Source: Deltaproteobacteria bacterium (lineage in GTDB: Bacteria > Desulfobacterota > Desulfovibrionia > Desulfovibrionales > Desulfovibrionaceae). Taken from it: a stretch of 64,000 nucleotides of DNA. Positions 43,101-52,356 of this stretch are shown piece after piece. How positions within the stretch are numbered: position 1 is the stretch's first letter; each line of letters opens with the position of its first letter. The stretch lies in NCBI GenBank assembly GCA_031285295.1, contig JAITWK010000014.1, positions 1-64,000 on the forward strand, given 5' to 3'. The notes under the pieces were generated by a model, which did no database searches, was not told where the DNA came from, and saw only the letters and a list, made by a program, of their open reading frames with translations. A program made the translations under genes and the position numbers.

Positions 43101-46100
43101 CACACGGGCCTGATAGGGCCGGAGCGTGGCACTTTCGAGGAAGCTGATGGCCCCGCCTGTGGCCAACTGTTCACGGCGGTTGAATTCAATTGCGCCGCCG
43201 TGAAGCTCGATTCCCTGTTCAAAGTAGTTGTCGCCTGTATTGGCGAAACGCAACGTGCCTCCGCCGTGTTTGGCCAGGATGCCGGTCGGTGTCAGCTTTT
43301 CGGCGGTTTCCGCCGTCAGGTATTTTCCGACGATGACCGTATCGCCGGTTATGGCCTTCCGCGCGTTCAAGCCGCCACTGCCGGTCAGCGTTATGTCGCC
43401 CCCGGCGTCGCCGTTCTGGCTGTGTTTGCCGGTCACGAGTCCGCTGACAACGGTTTGTGCGGCCAGTTCAATCTCTATGGCACTGCCGCCAGTATGAGAG
43501 AGGTACACGAGGTCGCCGTTGTTAAAGGAATCAGCCTGTTTTCCATCCAGTACCTGTAGGCTCTTCCAGACACCAGCGCCTCCGTCTGTCCAGATGCCGC
43601 TGGTGCCTCTGTCCATGGTCAGCGAGTTGAGGGTGGCCGTGAGCCAAATATTTTTCTGGTGGCTCCCCCCCATAGGGGCATTGTCGTCGCCGAACTGGAA
43701 TTCAACCGCGCCGCGCGGGGTGTTGTTCAGGCCACCGCCATTGAGCTGGACCGTAAGAGTCTCGTTGAGGGAGGCGTTCCCTAAAGAGTATGTGCCGGTA
43801 TTCTTCAAACCAGTACCGTCAACAACGAGAAGCGGGATGTTGCTGAGAAGGGGGCCACGGAAGTTGATAGTACCCGCGTTCACCACCGCTGTGCCGCCCC
43901 CGGTCAGGACCAGCAGATCCTTGGTGCCCGCGCTGACGTCGAAATCCATGGTGAAGCCGTTGTCCAGAGTAATTGCGCCGCCGGGGGAAGCTGTTTGCAG
44001 GGTCAGCGTGCCATAGTTTTCGGCTGAGGAATACGCGAGAGAATTGAGCACACCAAGAGTTCTGCTGTTCGGGTCGAGCTTGCCGCGAATGAGAACATTT
44101 TCTGATTGTATTGTATTTTTCCCCGAAAGCGTACCCGCCGCAGACAGGGTGAAACTGGAATCGCTCGTGTAGTCGCCAGTTCCCTGAAGGTGTAAGGTTC
44201 CCGCATCCACGGCGGTTGTCCCGCCCACATGAGCGCCAGCGGTCATTATAACGATTGCCCCGTCCCCGGTTTTGGTGAGGCTGCCGTCCCCGGAGATACC
44301 CTTGCCCAGCAGAAGGTTGCCGTTGGTTTTCAGGATGCCTGTCGCTCCGGCGCTCACCGCGATTCCGGAGCAGATCTCCACACCCATGGCCAGGTTGGCG
44401 TTTTCCAGGGTGGCATCACCCTTGAACGTGATAAACTTGTCATTGGCCGGTTTATCATTGTCCAGTTTTCCCGTGAGCAGCTGATCCCCGCTGGTAATGG
44501 CCACGGTTCCCGCATGGAGGTTGACGCCTTCTTCAAACAGGTTGCCGCCGGTATTTTTGAAAGTCAGCGCACCACTGCCGTACTTTTCCAGCGTGCCGGA
44601 GGGGGTGAGTTTTTCATCCGGGTTTAAGGTGGCCAGATACTCGCCGACAATGGCCGCATCGCTCATCAGCGCGTATAGGCCACCGCTGCCGGTCAGCGTT
44701 ATGTCGCCGTCGGTGTCGCCAGACACGCTATGCTTGCCAGCCACAAGGCCGCTGACCAGGGTTCGGGTGTCGTTGGCGGCGTCGCCGCTTCCGCCTCGCT
44801 TTGCAATGTTGATAGTAAGGCTGTCGGCCCCCGAAAGGTGGACGAAATCGCCTTCGTTGAAAGACTTTTCCTGCTTGCTGTTGGCAATTTGCAGGCTGGT
44901 CCAACCGTCACTGTCCGTCCATGTATAGCCGCTTCCGGAAGTCTTGGTCCAGTCCATGGTCAGTGAGTTGATTTTGGACGCGAGCCAGATATTTTTATCC
45001 AGATCGGTATCGGTGCCCGTATTAGAGTCTCCGCCGAACAGGAATTGCAGATGGCCGCGCGGCCCGGCGGACGCCAGCTCCGTAAGGGCTATCCCGTTAA
45101 GCCTGCCCGTAAGGACATCATTGAGGGAGGCGGCTCCTCCCAGGTTGTACGGGTTTGATGGGTCCAAATCCACGCCCTGAATGACGCGGAGCTTTTCGGG
45201 CAGGGTGCCGTAGAAATCGATGATTCCTTTACGCAAGTCGACTATGCTAGTGCCGGTCCCCTTCAGAACCAGGTTGTCCTGAGCGACGGAGCCGTTGACG
45301 TTGAAATCCATGGCGAAGGGGGCGGTTCCATTGCCCAGGGCAATGGAACCGGATTCCAGAGTAAGCGTTCCGTAGCGCTTGTCCAGGATATCGGAGGCGT
45401 TGTCTTTGACATATTGTTGCTGGTTAGGGCTCAGATTGCCGTAAATATTGATCCGGCCCGCTTGAACGACACCATCTCCCGACAACGTGGGGAACCGACT
45501 GCCAGTTTTTTCCGTAATCTCGAAGGAGCCTGTATTAGCGTGGGTTTTACCCGTGATGACGTGCAATGTTCCGTCCCGTACCACGGTTGTATTTACCCGT
45601 GAGTCTTCCCCAAGTTGGACTACCCCTGGGCCGTCTTTGGCGAGGCCGCCGTTGATTCCGGAAATACCCTTGTCCAACAGGAGGTAGGAGTAGTCCTGCG
45701 TATCCAGGGATGCGCTTGCGCCATCGGCGATTGTGATTTGTGGACCCAGCGCCACAGTCCCGAATCCGTAGCTTTGTAGCGTGGCAGTGTTCATAAAGGC
45801 GATGGGCCGGTCGTTGAGGGTCGTCATCCCTGTAACGAGCTGCTCTCCCTGGTCCAGGGCCACGGTTCCACCATAGAGATCCACACCCCCGGTGAACATG
45901 TTGCCGCCGGTATTTGCAAAAGTCAGTGTACCTCCGCCGTGTTTCTCCAGCTTGCCGGTTGCCTCAAGAATTAGCTGGCCTTCAGCGCTGCCTGGGTCCA
46001 GATAGTTGCCGAACGCGGTGGTTGCGTCCGCCCGGAAGCCCCCGCTGCCGGTGATGGTGTAGGATGCGTTTACATCGTTCCTTACAGGGGTCTGGCCGAC

Positions 46101-49100
46101 GACGAGGCCGCTGACAAGGGTGCTGCCGCTACTGTCGCCTCCGCCGTCCGGTGAAGAAATGGCTTCCAGCCGAATGTTCGCACCTTGACTGCCGTCAAGA
46201 TGAATCTTGTCGCCGGACAGGAAGTTTGTTTCCGTATGTTCGTTTTTTTTCTGGGAGGACAGGAAGTTCCCGGTTTGCGTCCATAGACCAGCGCCGGTAT
46301 TCCAGGACAGGGTGAGTGAGTTCAGTTCATTTTCCAACCAGATGTTGTTCTGGTCGGTCGTGCTTATCTGTCCATTCTCCAGGCTGTCGCCACCCAGGGT
46401 GAATGTATAGCCGCCGCGCGGGCCGTTGGCCTCCGGAGTAATGGCGAGGCCGTCCACATTGGCGCGTAACAGCTGGTCCACATCCTTGCCGTCAAAGTTG
46501 AAGCCGTGGTCGGATTTGATGAGGTGGAAGTACTTTTTTGGGGTGAAATCGGTTCCGGTTGCCGTACGGAGATACACCGTGCCTGCGCCCATAGTGACCT
46601 GATTGCCGCCGGTTATGATGTTCAGCAGGTCGTTGTCCGTGGCGGCCGCCGATATGCCGTCACCAAGGTCGATTGCCTCAGTTCCGTAGCCGACTTTGGA
46701 GGCCAGCGTGAAATCCTTAATGGTGACGTTCGGGGCATCCAGGGTAAGCGTGTTGGGATTGGCGGACAAAGCGGACATGGCAGGGGACAGCACCGCTCCG
46801 TTGGTAATCTCTATGTTCCTGTCCGCCTGAATGTGACCATCTCCCCCCAGAACAGCCTGAAAGCTGCCCGCGCCAGAGCCTGTGAGACGGAACTCGTCCG
46901 AATGTCTGAACACAACGCGGGGAGCGTAGTCATATAGCCGCCCCACATAGAGAGTGAGGGCTGGAGAGCCATTATCGCTGTATGCGTTCGTCTTTCCCAT
47001 GTGGAAGGTCTGATCCGGACCGTTGTTGACGAGAAACACATAGGCGTCCCGCCCGCCGTCAACTGTGGAGATATTCAGCGTGCCGTCGCCATCCATGCCG
47101 CTGGCGAAGCCCACGCGTCCCCACTCCCCCCCGCCTGTGGCGCTCAGGTTGAGTGTACCGCCCTCGGCCACATACAGATCGTTAAGCTTGCCGTCCGCGC
47201 TGTTGTTCGCCATGGTCAGGGTTCCCGCCACGAGGGTCATCGTGGTATTCTCCGCGACATACAATGCGCCGCCTTTGTCCTCTTTGAGGTTTATTCCCGC
47301 AATCGTGACATTAGGCGATGCGCTGAGATCGACGATGTTGCCACCTCCAGCTCCGGTCCGCGTACGGAAGGAATTTCCGAGGGTAATGCTGTCGCTGTAA
47401 TCAAGCAGCACCGTTTTTGACTCATTCAGCAGTTCCTCTTTCGTGAACGTGACGTAGCCGCCGCTGGTTCCGTAGCTGTCCGGATGCGCCGCCGAGTTGA
47501 GAGAGTATTCATCGGAAAAGGCGAGCGTGCCGCTTTCGATTTCCGTCCCGCCGGTATAGGTATTCCGGACTCCGTAGGCGTTCTTCACCGTGAGCGTACT
47601 TTGGCCGCCTTGCGCACCGCGCTGGATTAGCGTACCTCCACCGGTTAGATGCCGCGTTTCCGTCAGATTGTCCGAACGGTTGTAAGCCAGGGCGGCCCCC
47701 TCGCTGATAATGAAGGCCCCCTGGCCTGCCGCAACGTCTCCATTCGGCGCGATGGCCGCGATGGCAGCGATACCCCCCGTATCGCTGCCATCGCCGAGTT
47801 GCAACGTACCCTCCGTAATGCGAACGACACCCTTCTGGATATGGGTCGAGTCTCCGGTCACAATTAGCGTACCCGCGCCATCCTTGACCAGATCCCCTTG
47901 CGGGGCGTCCACGCCGTAAACCTTTGCTGTATTGCCGTTGGTGTCAAAATGACCGGATGTGCCGTTGATAACGATTCTTCGCGTTTCGTCCAGGGCTACA
48001 TCGGCATCGAAACGGAGCCTGGTGTCGCCCTTAAGAGTGACAGCCCTGCCGTAGCCGACATCAATCTGGTCGGCCCGGCTTAAGGCCACAGTTCCCTCGT
48101 TGATGTTCAGCCCGCCGTAAAAAAGGTTGCCCTTGTCGTAGCTGAGCTTCAGGGTCCCCGTTCCTGTTTTGCTCAGATCCCCCGTGCCGGTTATGGCCCC
48201 GGCGAAGTCTATTTCCTTATCGTCGGCGACGTTCAGGATGACGCCGCTATTCGTGCTGCCGGTGGCCGTTGTGTACAGGGCGGCCAGGCCGGCAGCGCCG
48301 CTGTAAGTAAAATTGATGTTTTGAAAGTTCCTCGCCTCGCCAGCGATGGCGGAGGCGCTGTTTTTGGTAAGGATATTGCCTGTGAAGGCGTCGTGGCCAC
48401 CGGAGGCTACGTAGCCTCCGTACAGGTTGGTCGCCACGCCTAAGGTACCAGACTCTTCAAGTATGATCGTATTGCCCGTGGCCGCTGCGCCGCTACTGTA
48501 TCCGCCGTAGATGCTGTCGCCCGTGACTGCGGCATCGCCGCCGATCTGAACGCGGTTTCCGCTGACCACGCCTTTGCCGCCGGAGTAACCGCCGTAAACG
48601 GCTGTGTTGGCCGAACCGCCAGTCATGATGACTTTGTTGCCGGTGACCGCGCCATCGCCGTTGATGGTCTGGCCGCCGAATACCTTACCTTGGGCAATGG
48701 TTCCGCCGGATATTTCGACCATATTGTCGGTTATTTCCGTGCCAGCCTGACCACGTCCACCGTAAATGGCAAAGTTATTGATGCTTCCGCCGGATATGCT
48801 GACTTTGTTTCCGGTAACCGCGATATTGGACGAGATGGCCGTATAACCGCCGGTGATGATGCCGCCGTTTTTTGTCAGATCGCCGCCGCTGATAATTACT
48901 TTATTGTTGCTGAGAGTGCCGTCGCCCCCCTGGGAATAGCCGCCGTAAACGTTATCGCGCAGCGTACCTCCGCTGATGGTGACCGTATTGTCATGCCCCT
49001 CGCCATTTTTGCCGCTGAAGATCCAGCCGCCGAATACGATGGAGCGTATGGTCCCGCCTTTGATAAAGACCTTGTTGTCATAGGTTTTGCCGCTGTATAC

Positions 49101-49481
49101 CCAGCCACCGGTAACATTGCCGCCGGGCGCCGATTTGGTGTTGCCGATGGTGCCGCCATTAATGGTGACCATATTGTTCGAGGCAGTGTCGCCCCCGACC
49201 GTATCCTCGGCGAGGCCCCCGAACACATGCCCAGCGATGGTACCGCTGTTGACCGTTACTTCGTTATTCGATGCCGAATACAAAGGGAAGTAGGAGCCGT
49301 CCGCAGTAGGCACCTTTTCGTTTCCCCGGACGCTCTGGGGGTCGCCGAATTGGCCGCCTTCGGCGTCTACCCCCGTGGCCGCTACGGCGTACGGAACCAA
49401 AATTACCAAATACAACAACAAAATTAACGCGGTAACGATGACGCCGAACAATACGGTGGTTCCGTCGGAAATACGTCGCAT
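40146..49481 (-). CDS. Giant autotransporter adhesin-like protein (3111 aa)
   Basis: The ATG at 49481 has GGGGGGAG upstream. A membrane-type signal (TVLFGVIVTALILLLYLVIL) precedes the passenger. At 49270-48380 lie about ten short repeats of the form NKVTISGGTI..VYGGYS. Next comes a region of autotransporter-type beta strands (GTLxLxG, TGTGTLKLS), then four long repeats of ~450 residues starting near 46330, 44970, 43635 and 42260 (NSLTMxx, LVSGLVxGxxS, LTGSGG, LEKxGxGTLxFxNTGxNxFxxG). The C-terminal ~285 residues form the beta-barrel, ending GEIGFMISF. It is type V secreted, surface exposed, probably adhesive. Confidence 0.92.
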   Translation of the reverse strand: MRRISDGTTVLFGVIVTALILLLYLVILVPYAVAATGVDAEGGQFGDPQSVRGNEKVPTADGSYFPLYSASNNEVTVNSGTIAGHVFGGLAEDTVGGDTASNNMVTINGGTIGNTKSAPGGNVTGGWVYSGKTYDNKVFIKGGTIRSIVFGGWIFSGKNGEGHDNTVTISGGTLRDNVYGGYSQGGDGTLSNNKVIISGGDLTKNGGIITGGYTAISSNIAVTGNKVSISGGSINNFAIYGGRGQAGTEITDNMVEISGGTIAQGKVFGGQTINGDGAVTGNKVIMTGGSANTAVYGGYSGGKGVVSGNRVQIGGDAAVTGDSIYGGYSSGAAATGNTIILEESGTLGVATNLYGGYVASGGHDAFTGNILTKNSASAIAGEARNFQNINFTYSGAAGLAALYTTATGSTNSGVILNVADDKEIDFAGAITGTGDLSKTGTGTLKLSYDKGNLFYGGLNINEGTVALSRADQIDVGYGRAVTLKGDTRLRFDADVALDETRRIVINGTSGHFDTNGNTAKVYGVDAPQGDLVKDGAGTLIVTGDSTHIQKGVVRITEGTLQLGDGSDTGGIAAIAAIAPNGDVAAGQGAFIISEGAALAYNRSDNLTETRHLTGGGTLIQRGAQGGQSTLTVKNAYGVRNTYTGGTEIESGTLAFSDEYSLNSAAHPDSYGTSGGYVTFTKEELLNESKTVLLDYSDSITLGNSFRTRTGAGGGNIVDLSASPNVTIAGINLKEDKGGALYVAENTTMTLVAGTLTMANNSADGKLNDLYVAEGGTLNLSATGGGEWGRVGFASGMDGDGTLNISTVDGGRDAYVFLVNNGPDQTFHMGKTNAYSDNGSPALTLYVGRLYDYAPRVVFRHSDEFRLTGSGAGSFQAVLGGDGHIQADRNIEITNGAVLSPAMSALSANPNTLTLDAPNVTIKDFTLASKVGYGTEAIDLGDGISAAATDNDLLNIITGGNQVTMGAGTVYLRTATGTDFTPKKYFHLIKSDHGFNFDGKDVDQLLRANVDGLAITPEANGPRGGYTFTLGGDSLENGQISTTDQNNIWLENELNSLTLSWNTGAGLWTQTGNFLSSQKKNEHTETNFLSGDKIHLDGSQGANIRLEAISSPDGGGDSSGSTLVSGLVVGQTPVRNDVNASYTITGSGGFRADATTAFGNYLDPGSAEGQLILEATGKLEKHGGGTLTFANTGGNMFTGGVDLYGGTVALDQGEQLVTGMTTLNDRPIAFMNTATLQSYGFGTVALGPQITIADGASASLDTQDYSYLLLDKGISGINGGLAKDGPGVVQLGEDSRVNTTVVRDGTLHVITGKTHANTGSFEITEKTGSRFPTLSGDGVVQAGRINIYGNLSPNQQQYVKDNASDILDKRYGTLTLESGSIALGNGTAPFAMDFNVNGSVAQDNLVLKGTGTSIVDLRKGIIDFYGTLPEKLRVIQGVDLDPSNPYNLGGAASLNDVLTGRLNGIALTELASAGPRGHLQFLFGGDSNTGTDTDLDKNIWLASKINSLTMDWTKTSGSGYTWTDSDGWTSLQIANSKQEKSFNEGDFVHLSGADSLTINIAKRGGSGDAANDTRTLVSGLVAGKHSVSGDTDGDITLTGSGGLYALMSDAAIVGEYLATLNPDEKLTPSGTLEKYGSGALTFKNTGGNLFEEGVNLHAGTVAITSGDQLLTGKLDNDKPANDKFITFKGDATLENANLAMGVEICSGIAVSAGATGILKTNGNLLLGKGISGDGSLTKTGDGAIVIMTAGAHVGGTTAVDAGTLHLQGTGDYTSDSSFTLSAAGTLSGKNTIQSENVLIRGKLDPNSRTLGVLNSLAYSSAENYGTLTLQTASPGGAITLDNGFTMDFDVSAGTKDLLVLTGGGTAVVNAGTINFRGPLLSNIPLLVVDGTGLKNTGTYSLGNASLNETLTVQLNGGGLNNTPRGAVEFQFGDDNAPMGGSHQKNIWLTATLNSLTMDRGTSGIWTDGGAGVWKSLQVLDGKQADSFNNGDLVYLSHTGGSAIEIELAAQTVVSGLVTGKHSQNGDAGGDITLTGSGGLNARKAITGDTVIVGKYLTAETAEKLTPTGILAKHGGGTLRFANTGDNYFEQGIELHGGAIEFNRREQLATGGAISFLESATLRPYQARVELAGDMAVAAAKTATFDIGGGDALLLTGAVNGNGGYVNKTGDGVLQFSGEATTSVARTSITGGEFRIADKKTYNVADVFQAAGSGVVVAGGGGGSRLVADTIEIIGGATISPDEATFTETVVGLDGTGGDRFGLLELSSSDGTTLSGFTFRYDVNKSDAVGAIDPTKDYTNQDQSTETSIPRDQLNDLLVISGGGPVTLANGVIDFQGSLSSGKYLIISSNQAFTGIDNSNVDGINNEGGVLKALQNGHELVNETPRGSYEFTMATTKSGGADAHQVWLETTVNSLSMNRNAGGDWTAKDWTSRQQTPEGKGADTYNDGDLVALYNDGGSAINIRLDTNALVSGLTVGLRSDGTEADGDVILNGPGYIAADDSFAFGRYLDATPPDSQPRLIPTGRLEKDGKGTLLFNNTGATNNFAQGVEVLGGTLSVGTGVAIKTSGNFNAHSGTTLSGTGTLSAAEVVIQNGARLAPGGLTPYGSGESLKENPLTIDGGLTIAAGGAYDVRITDQYLTGASGRLYSDSVIIRNGPVAIQQDTALNVAFDYWGGSAFKPNDEDYYTIIDASNAAGWSGEFTSLSLLKPLPRGVTLEDRGWNDADDSYRLVLSYDENKGFNDVPGLSHNENEIGKTIDDLTQGKDPGVGDLIDRMSDIPDAELPKALDQLTGDLAANSLYMGFKEPWRHPFNRLDASLSPGKNDEAELHRPRAWSEASSRYQTVDNDGNARGFTLNRTGAAFGVDTMIAPRTVLGAAFRYTHPHLQQSSGDVYADDYEVGLYGLAGLPGGFDMKMYLGYSHQEYELARTVSLPATQNYGRLRENLNGETRGDAVAASIEALRPIAIREDLRIIPGIAIDYEKVWMDGYRESEGQTSLRYNNTSMERLTARIGLKGEYTWNDKIELKAWTQYAQHLNDRDYPRIGVRFANATQPGQRAADIRGARTGQQYINLGFGANWKLDENGDKFLYINYDAKLNNRMTDHAGEIGFMISF

Positions 49482-49607
49482 AACACTCCCCCCACACAAG
49501 TGACATGGCTAAAGCCATTTTAGCATTCCGAAGCAAGCGGGGCATAGGGCATCTCTACCTTGTTCTCGCAATATTTGAAAAGCCTGCCCGTCTATTCTAG
49601 GCTTCGC

Positions 49608-49805
49608 CTAATGTATGCTGGATGCGTATCTTTCTTTATCTATACGCATCAAATCCATGGTATAGGCTTCGAGTACCTTATAATCACGCAGCAATACCAG
49701 CATGATTAAAAAAAGATTCTGTAAGTGTGGATCATGAATAGATGGGAGATTACTTTCCAGTGCCACTGCCAATCTGGTGCGGTCTTTTAATGAAAGAGTT
49801 GACAT
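49608..49805 (-). CDS. Small protein downstream of the chemoreceptor gene
   Basis: A 65-residue protein (MSTLSLKDRTRLAVALESNL) with a predicted helical, partly hydrophobic middle (LQNLFLIMLVLLRDYKVLEA). The ATG at 49805 has GGAG eight bases before it; an ATG at 49829 would add eight residues. It lies 54 bases after the chemoreceptor stop on the same strand and could be co-transcribed. No family is recognised; it is too soluble for a membrane protein and may be a small partner protein. Confidence 0.55.
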   Translation of the reverse strand: MSTLSLKDRTRLAVALESNLPSIHDPHLQNLFLIMLVLLRDYKVLEAYTMDLMRIDKERYASSIH

Positions 49806-49859
49806 GATTTTCTCCAATAAGAATTTCAAGTTTGCTTAAAAATAAGAATCACAAAGTGT

Positions 49860-52277
49860 TCATTTGTTTAGTTCAGCTATTATCTTGTTTAGCTCCTGCG
49901 CCATCTGGGATAACTCTTGTACAGCGGCAGAGGACTGAACCATACCTTCGGCGGTTTCCCCGACGATTCTGTTAATTTCATCTATGGCATGATTAATTTC
50001 TTCAGAGGTGGCGCTTTGCTCTTCAGCAGCCGTGGCTATAGAAGTAACCACTGAGGAGTTTGCCGAGGCCAGCTCAACAATTTCTGTCAGAGCCTGCCCC
50101 GATGTATTGGCCAGTTCTGTGGCTTCGGTAACAGCCTTAGCCGCCTCATTCACCTCACTGATATTGGTGCGCGCGGAATTTTGAATGGCTGTGATGTTGG
50201 TTCCCACTTCTTGCGTGGCGGACATGGTCTTCTCCGCAAGCTTGCGCACCTCGTCGGCGACAACCGCAAATCCACGGCCGGCTTCGCCAGCCCGGGCTGC
50301 CTCAATGGCTGCGTTCAGAGCTAGCAAATTGGTCTGATCCGCTATGTCGGAGATGATATTCATCACTCCGCCGATATTTTCAGCTTTAGCGCCAAGTTCC
50401 CGCATGTTTGTCTGAAGGTTTACAGCTACTTTATTGACCGTGTTAATAGACTGCACAACGTTGTTCACAAGGCCAGCCCCGTCTTTGGCCTTGTTTCTGG
50501 TCAGTTCGCTCTGCTCGGAAGCCTGACCGGAGTTCTTGGCCACTTCAAGCACTGTGGAATTCATTTCCGTCATGGCTGAGGCGGTGCTTTCCACGCGGTC
50601 GCGCTGCATTTCCGCCCCACGTGCCACTTGTTCCACCTGGGCCGAGAGCTCTTCAGAAGCGGCTGCTATCCGGCTGGAAATGGAGGCCGCCTGTTCGGAA
50701 ACAGAATGCATCACACGTTGCCGCTGCTTGCTCTCAGTTATATCAGTGCAAATTTCCATAAATCCCTTTGTGTTGCCTGCTTCATCCAGCAAAGGCAAAG
50801 CCGTGACTGTGATTTCAAGGCTCATACCCGTAGCTGGCTTGATTGCGACTTCACCCAATACGGCATGTTTTCCTTGCATCGCCTTATTGGCGAAGCATTC
50901 GCTTGTTCCGCAATTAGAAGTATTGAAACAAGAGCCGCAATTCAGGCCCTTTTTTTCGCCGCCCAGAATTTTTTGGCACATATCGTTAGCGAAAAGTATT
51001 TTGTGGTCTGGATCGCCTGTAAAAATGGCGAGAGGCATTGCATCCAGAACTTTCAGGTACGAGTCACACGTAGCATTGACGCTTGCGGCCAGTGTTGAGA
51101 AGGAACCCGAAAAGGAGGCAGCATCGAGCCTGGTTCTATACTCGCCGATAAGAATTTTTCCGGAGCCGGTTTTGATGGCGATGATAAGCCTTTCAAGTAC
51201 CTGCGGAATTTGCCGCATTGCCGATAGCATTGCCCCGATTTCCCCTTTTTCCCGACTGGTCACTTGGGTCTGAAAATCGCCACTGGCGATGGCGTTGGCA
51301 AAGACACCCAGATTGTGCAGCACCCGGATTAGCCCGAGAATAATGAACACGGACAGTAGAATGCCGAAAATCAGCCCAGCGATAGTTCCACCCAGCATGT
51401 AGGTCTGGCTCGTCGCGTTCTGTTCCAGAGTGCTCGTACCCTGAGCCACCATCAGATCGTTTGAGAGCTTGCTGATCTCCATAATATCGGTGTTAATGCG
51501 AATGTTTAACTCCATAAGGGTCGTATTCGCGTTATACATAGCTGAAGCTAACGTGAGCATGGTGTTTGTGGAGTTAACCATGGCACCATAGTTATTTTTC
51601 AACCTGGCAAGGGCGGCGAGTTCGGCATCGGTGTTCAGGGTCGCGCCGAGTTCATCTAGGGCCTTGCCCAAACTTGCCATCATTTCTTCCACCTGGGTTC
51701 CGTCTGCCGGTGTGGCCATGTAAACGAAACGGTTGAGGGAGGAACGCAAGTAGGCCAGCGAATTTAGCGCTGAGGCGGCGGTATTGACGCCAGCACTGCT
51801 GCCATCACTGGAAAGAATTTTGCTCAACTCTACCAGACTGTCACCACACTCTCTGGCAATGGGCTGCAAGACATCGGTGAATTCGCTGCGAAGCTGCAGA
51901 AGATTTTTTTCCAGTAAAGTAACCAGCGCCTGTTGCTCGGTAGCGTGCTGTTCCGCACTGTCCAGAACCTTCAGTATATCTTTACGCTCCGTATAGGTTT
52001 TGGCCTCTTTGATCATGTTCGCATTGTCCTTAAAGGCGTTGCGGGCCTGGGTCATTAACTTAGGGTCGCCGTCAATACGGAACAGTCGGACGGCGGCTAT
52101 GGACGCATACTGGTTACTCATAATATCGGACGTGCTCACGTTGAGCCTGGCCAAAAGGCGATACTCGCCGAAGGCATTTGACGCGCCGGAAAGGCCGAAA
52201 TATCCAATAGCTGCGACAATGCCGAGCAACAGGATCATCGTGGTAAACCCAAATATAATTTTCCATTTTGTAGTCAT
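49860..52277 (-). CDS. Methyl-accepting chemotaxis protein with Cys-rich PAS domain (paralogue 2)
   Basis: An 805-residue transducer closely parallel to the one at 32689-35109: start [20 protein letters not shown], periplasmic helical domain, second membrane segment (~300-320), HAMP, PAS with cysteines near 442 ([16 protein letters not shown]), and signalling hairpin tip [20 protein letters not shown]. The signalling halves are near-identical; the periplasmic halves diverge, so the two probably sense different external ligands but share cytoplasmic logic. No CheR-binding tail is seen. Confidence 0.93.
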   Translation of the reverse strand: MTTKWKIIFGFTTMILLLGIVAAIGYFGLSGASNAFGEYRLLARLNVSTSDIMSNQYASIAAVRLFRIDGDPKLMTQARNAFKDNANMIKEAKTYTERKDILKVLDSAEQHATEQQALVTLLEKNLLQLRSEFTDVLQPIARECGDSLVELSKILSSDGSSAGVNTAASALNSLAYLRSSLNRFVYMATPADGTQVEEMMASLGKALDELGATLNTDAELAALARLKNNYGAMVNSTNTMLTLASAMYNANTTLMELNIRINTDIMEISKLSNDLMVAQGTSTLEQNATSQTYMLGGTIAGLIFGILLSVFIILGLIRVLHNLGVFANAIASGDFQTQVTSREKGEIGAMLSAMRQIPQVLERLIIAIKTGSGKILIGEYRTRLDAASFSGSFSTLAASVNATCDSYLKVLDAMPLAIFTGDPDHKILFANDMCQKILGGEKKGLNCGSCFNTSNCGTSECFANKAMQGKHAVLGEVAIKPATGMSLEITVTALPLLDEAGNTKGFMEICTDITESKQRQRVMHSVSEQAASISSRIAAASEELSAQVEQVARGAEMQRDRVESTASAMTEMNSTVLEVAKNSGQASEQSELTRNKAKDGAGLVNNVVQSINTVNKVAVNLQTNMRELGAKAENIGGVMNIISDIADQTNLLALNAAIEAARAGEAGRGFAVVADEVRKLAEKTMSATQEVGTNITAIQNSARTNISEVNEAAKAVTEATELANTSGQALTEIVELASANSSVVTSIATAAEEQSATSEEINHAIDEINRIVGETAEGMVQSSAAVQELSQMAQELNKIIAELNK

Positions 52278-52356
52278 AAAATCCCCCGCTTATGTTTTTT
52301 CCTGCATGTAAGTTGCTTGAGGCGTATCTGCCATGAAAAGTTATTTTTGTTGTTAA

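Noticed and set aside
48380..49270. Short tandem repeats that look array-like
   Set aside because: Not a CRISPR: repeats are in-frame, degenerate at DNA level and encode GGTI..YGGY protein repeats; no cas genes.
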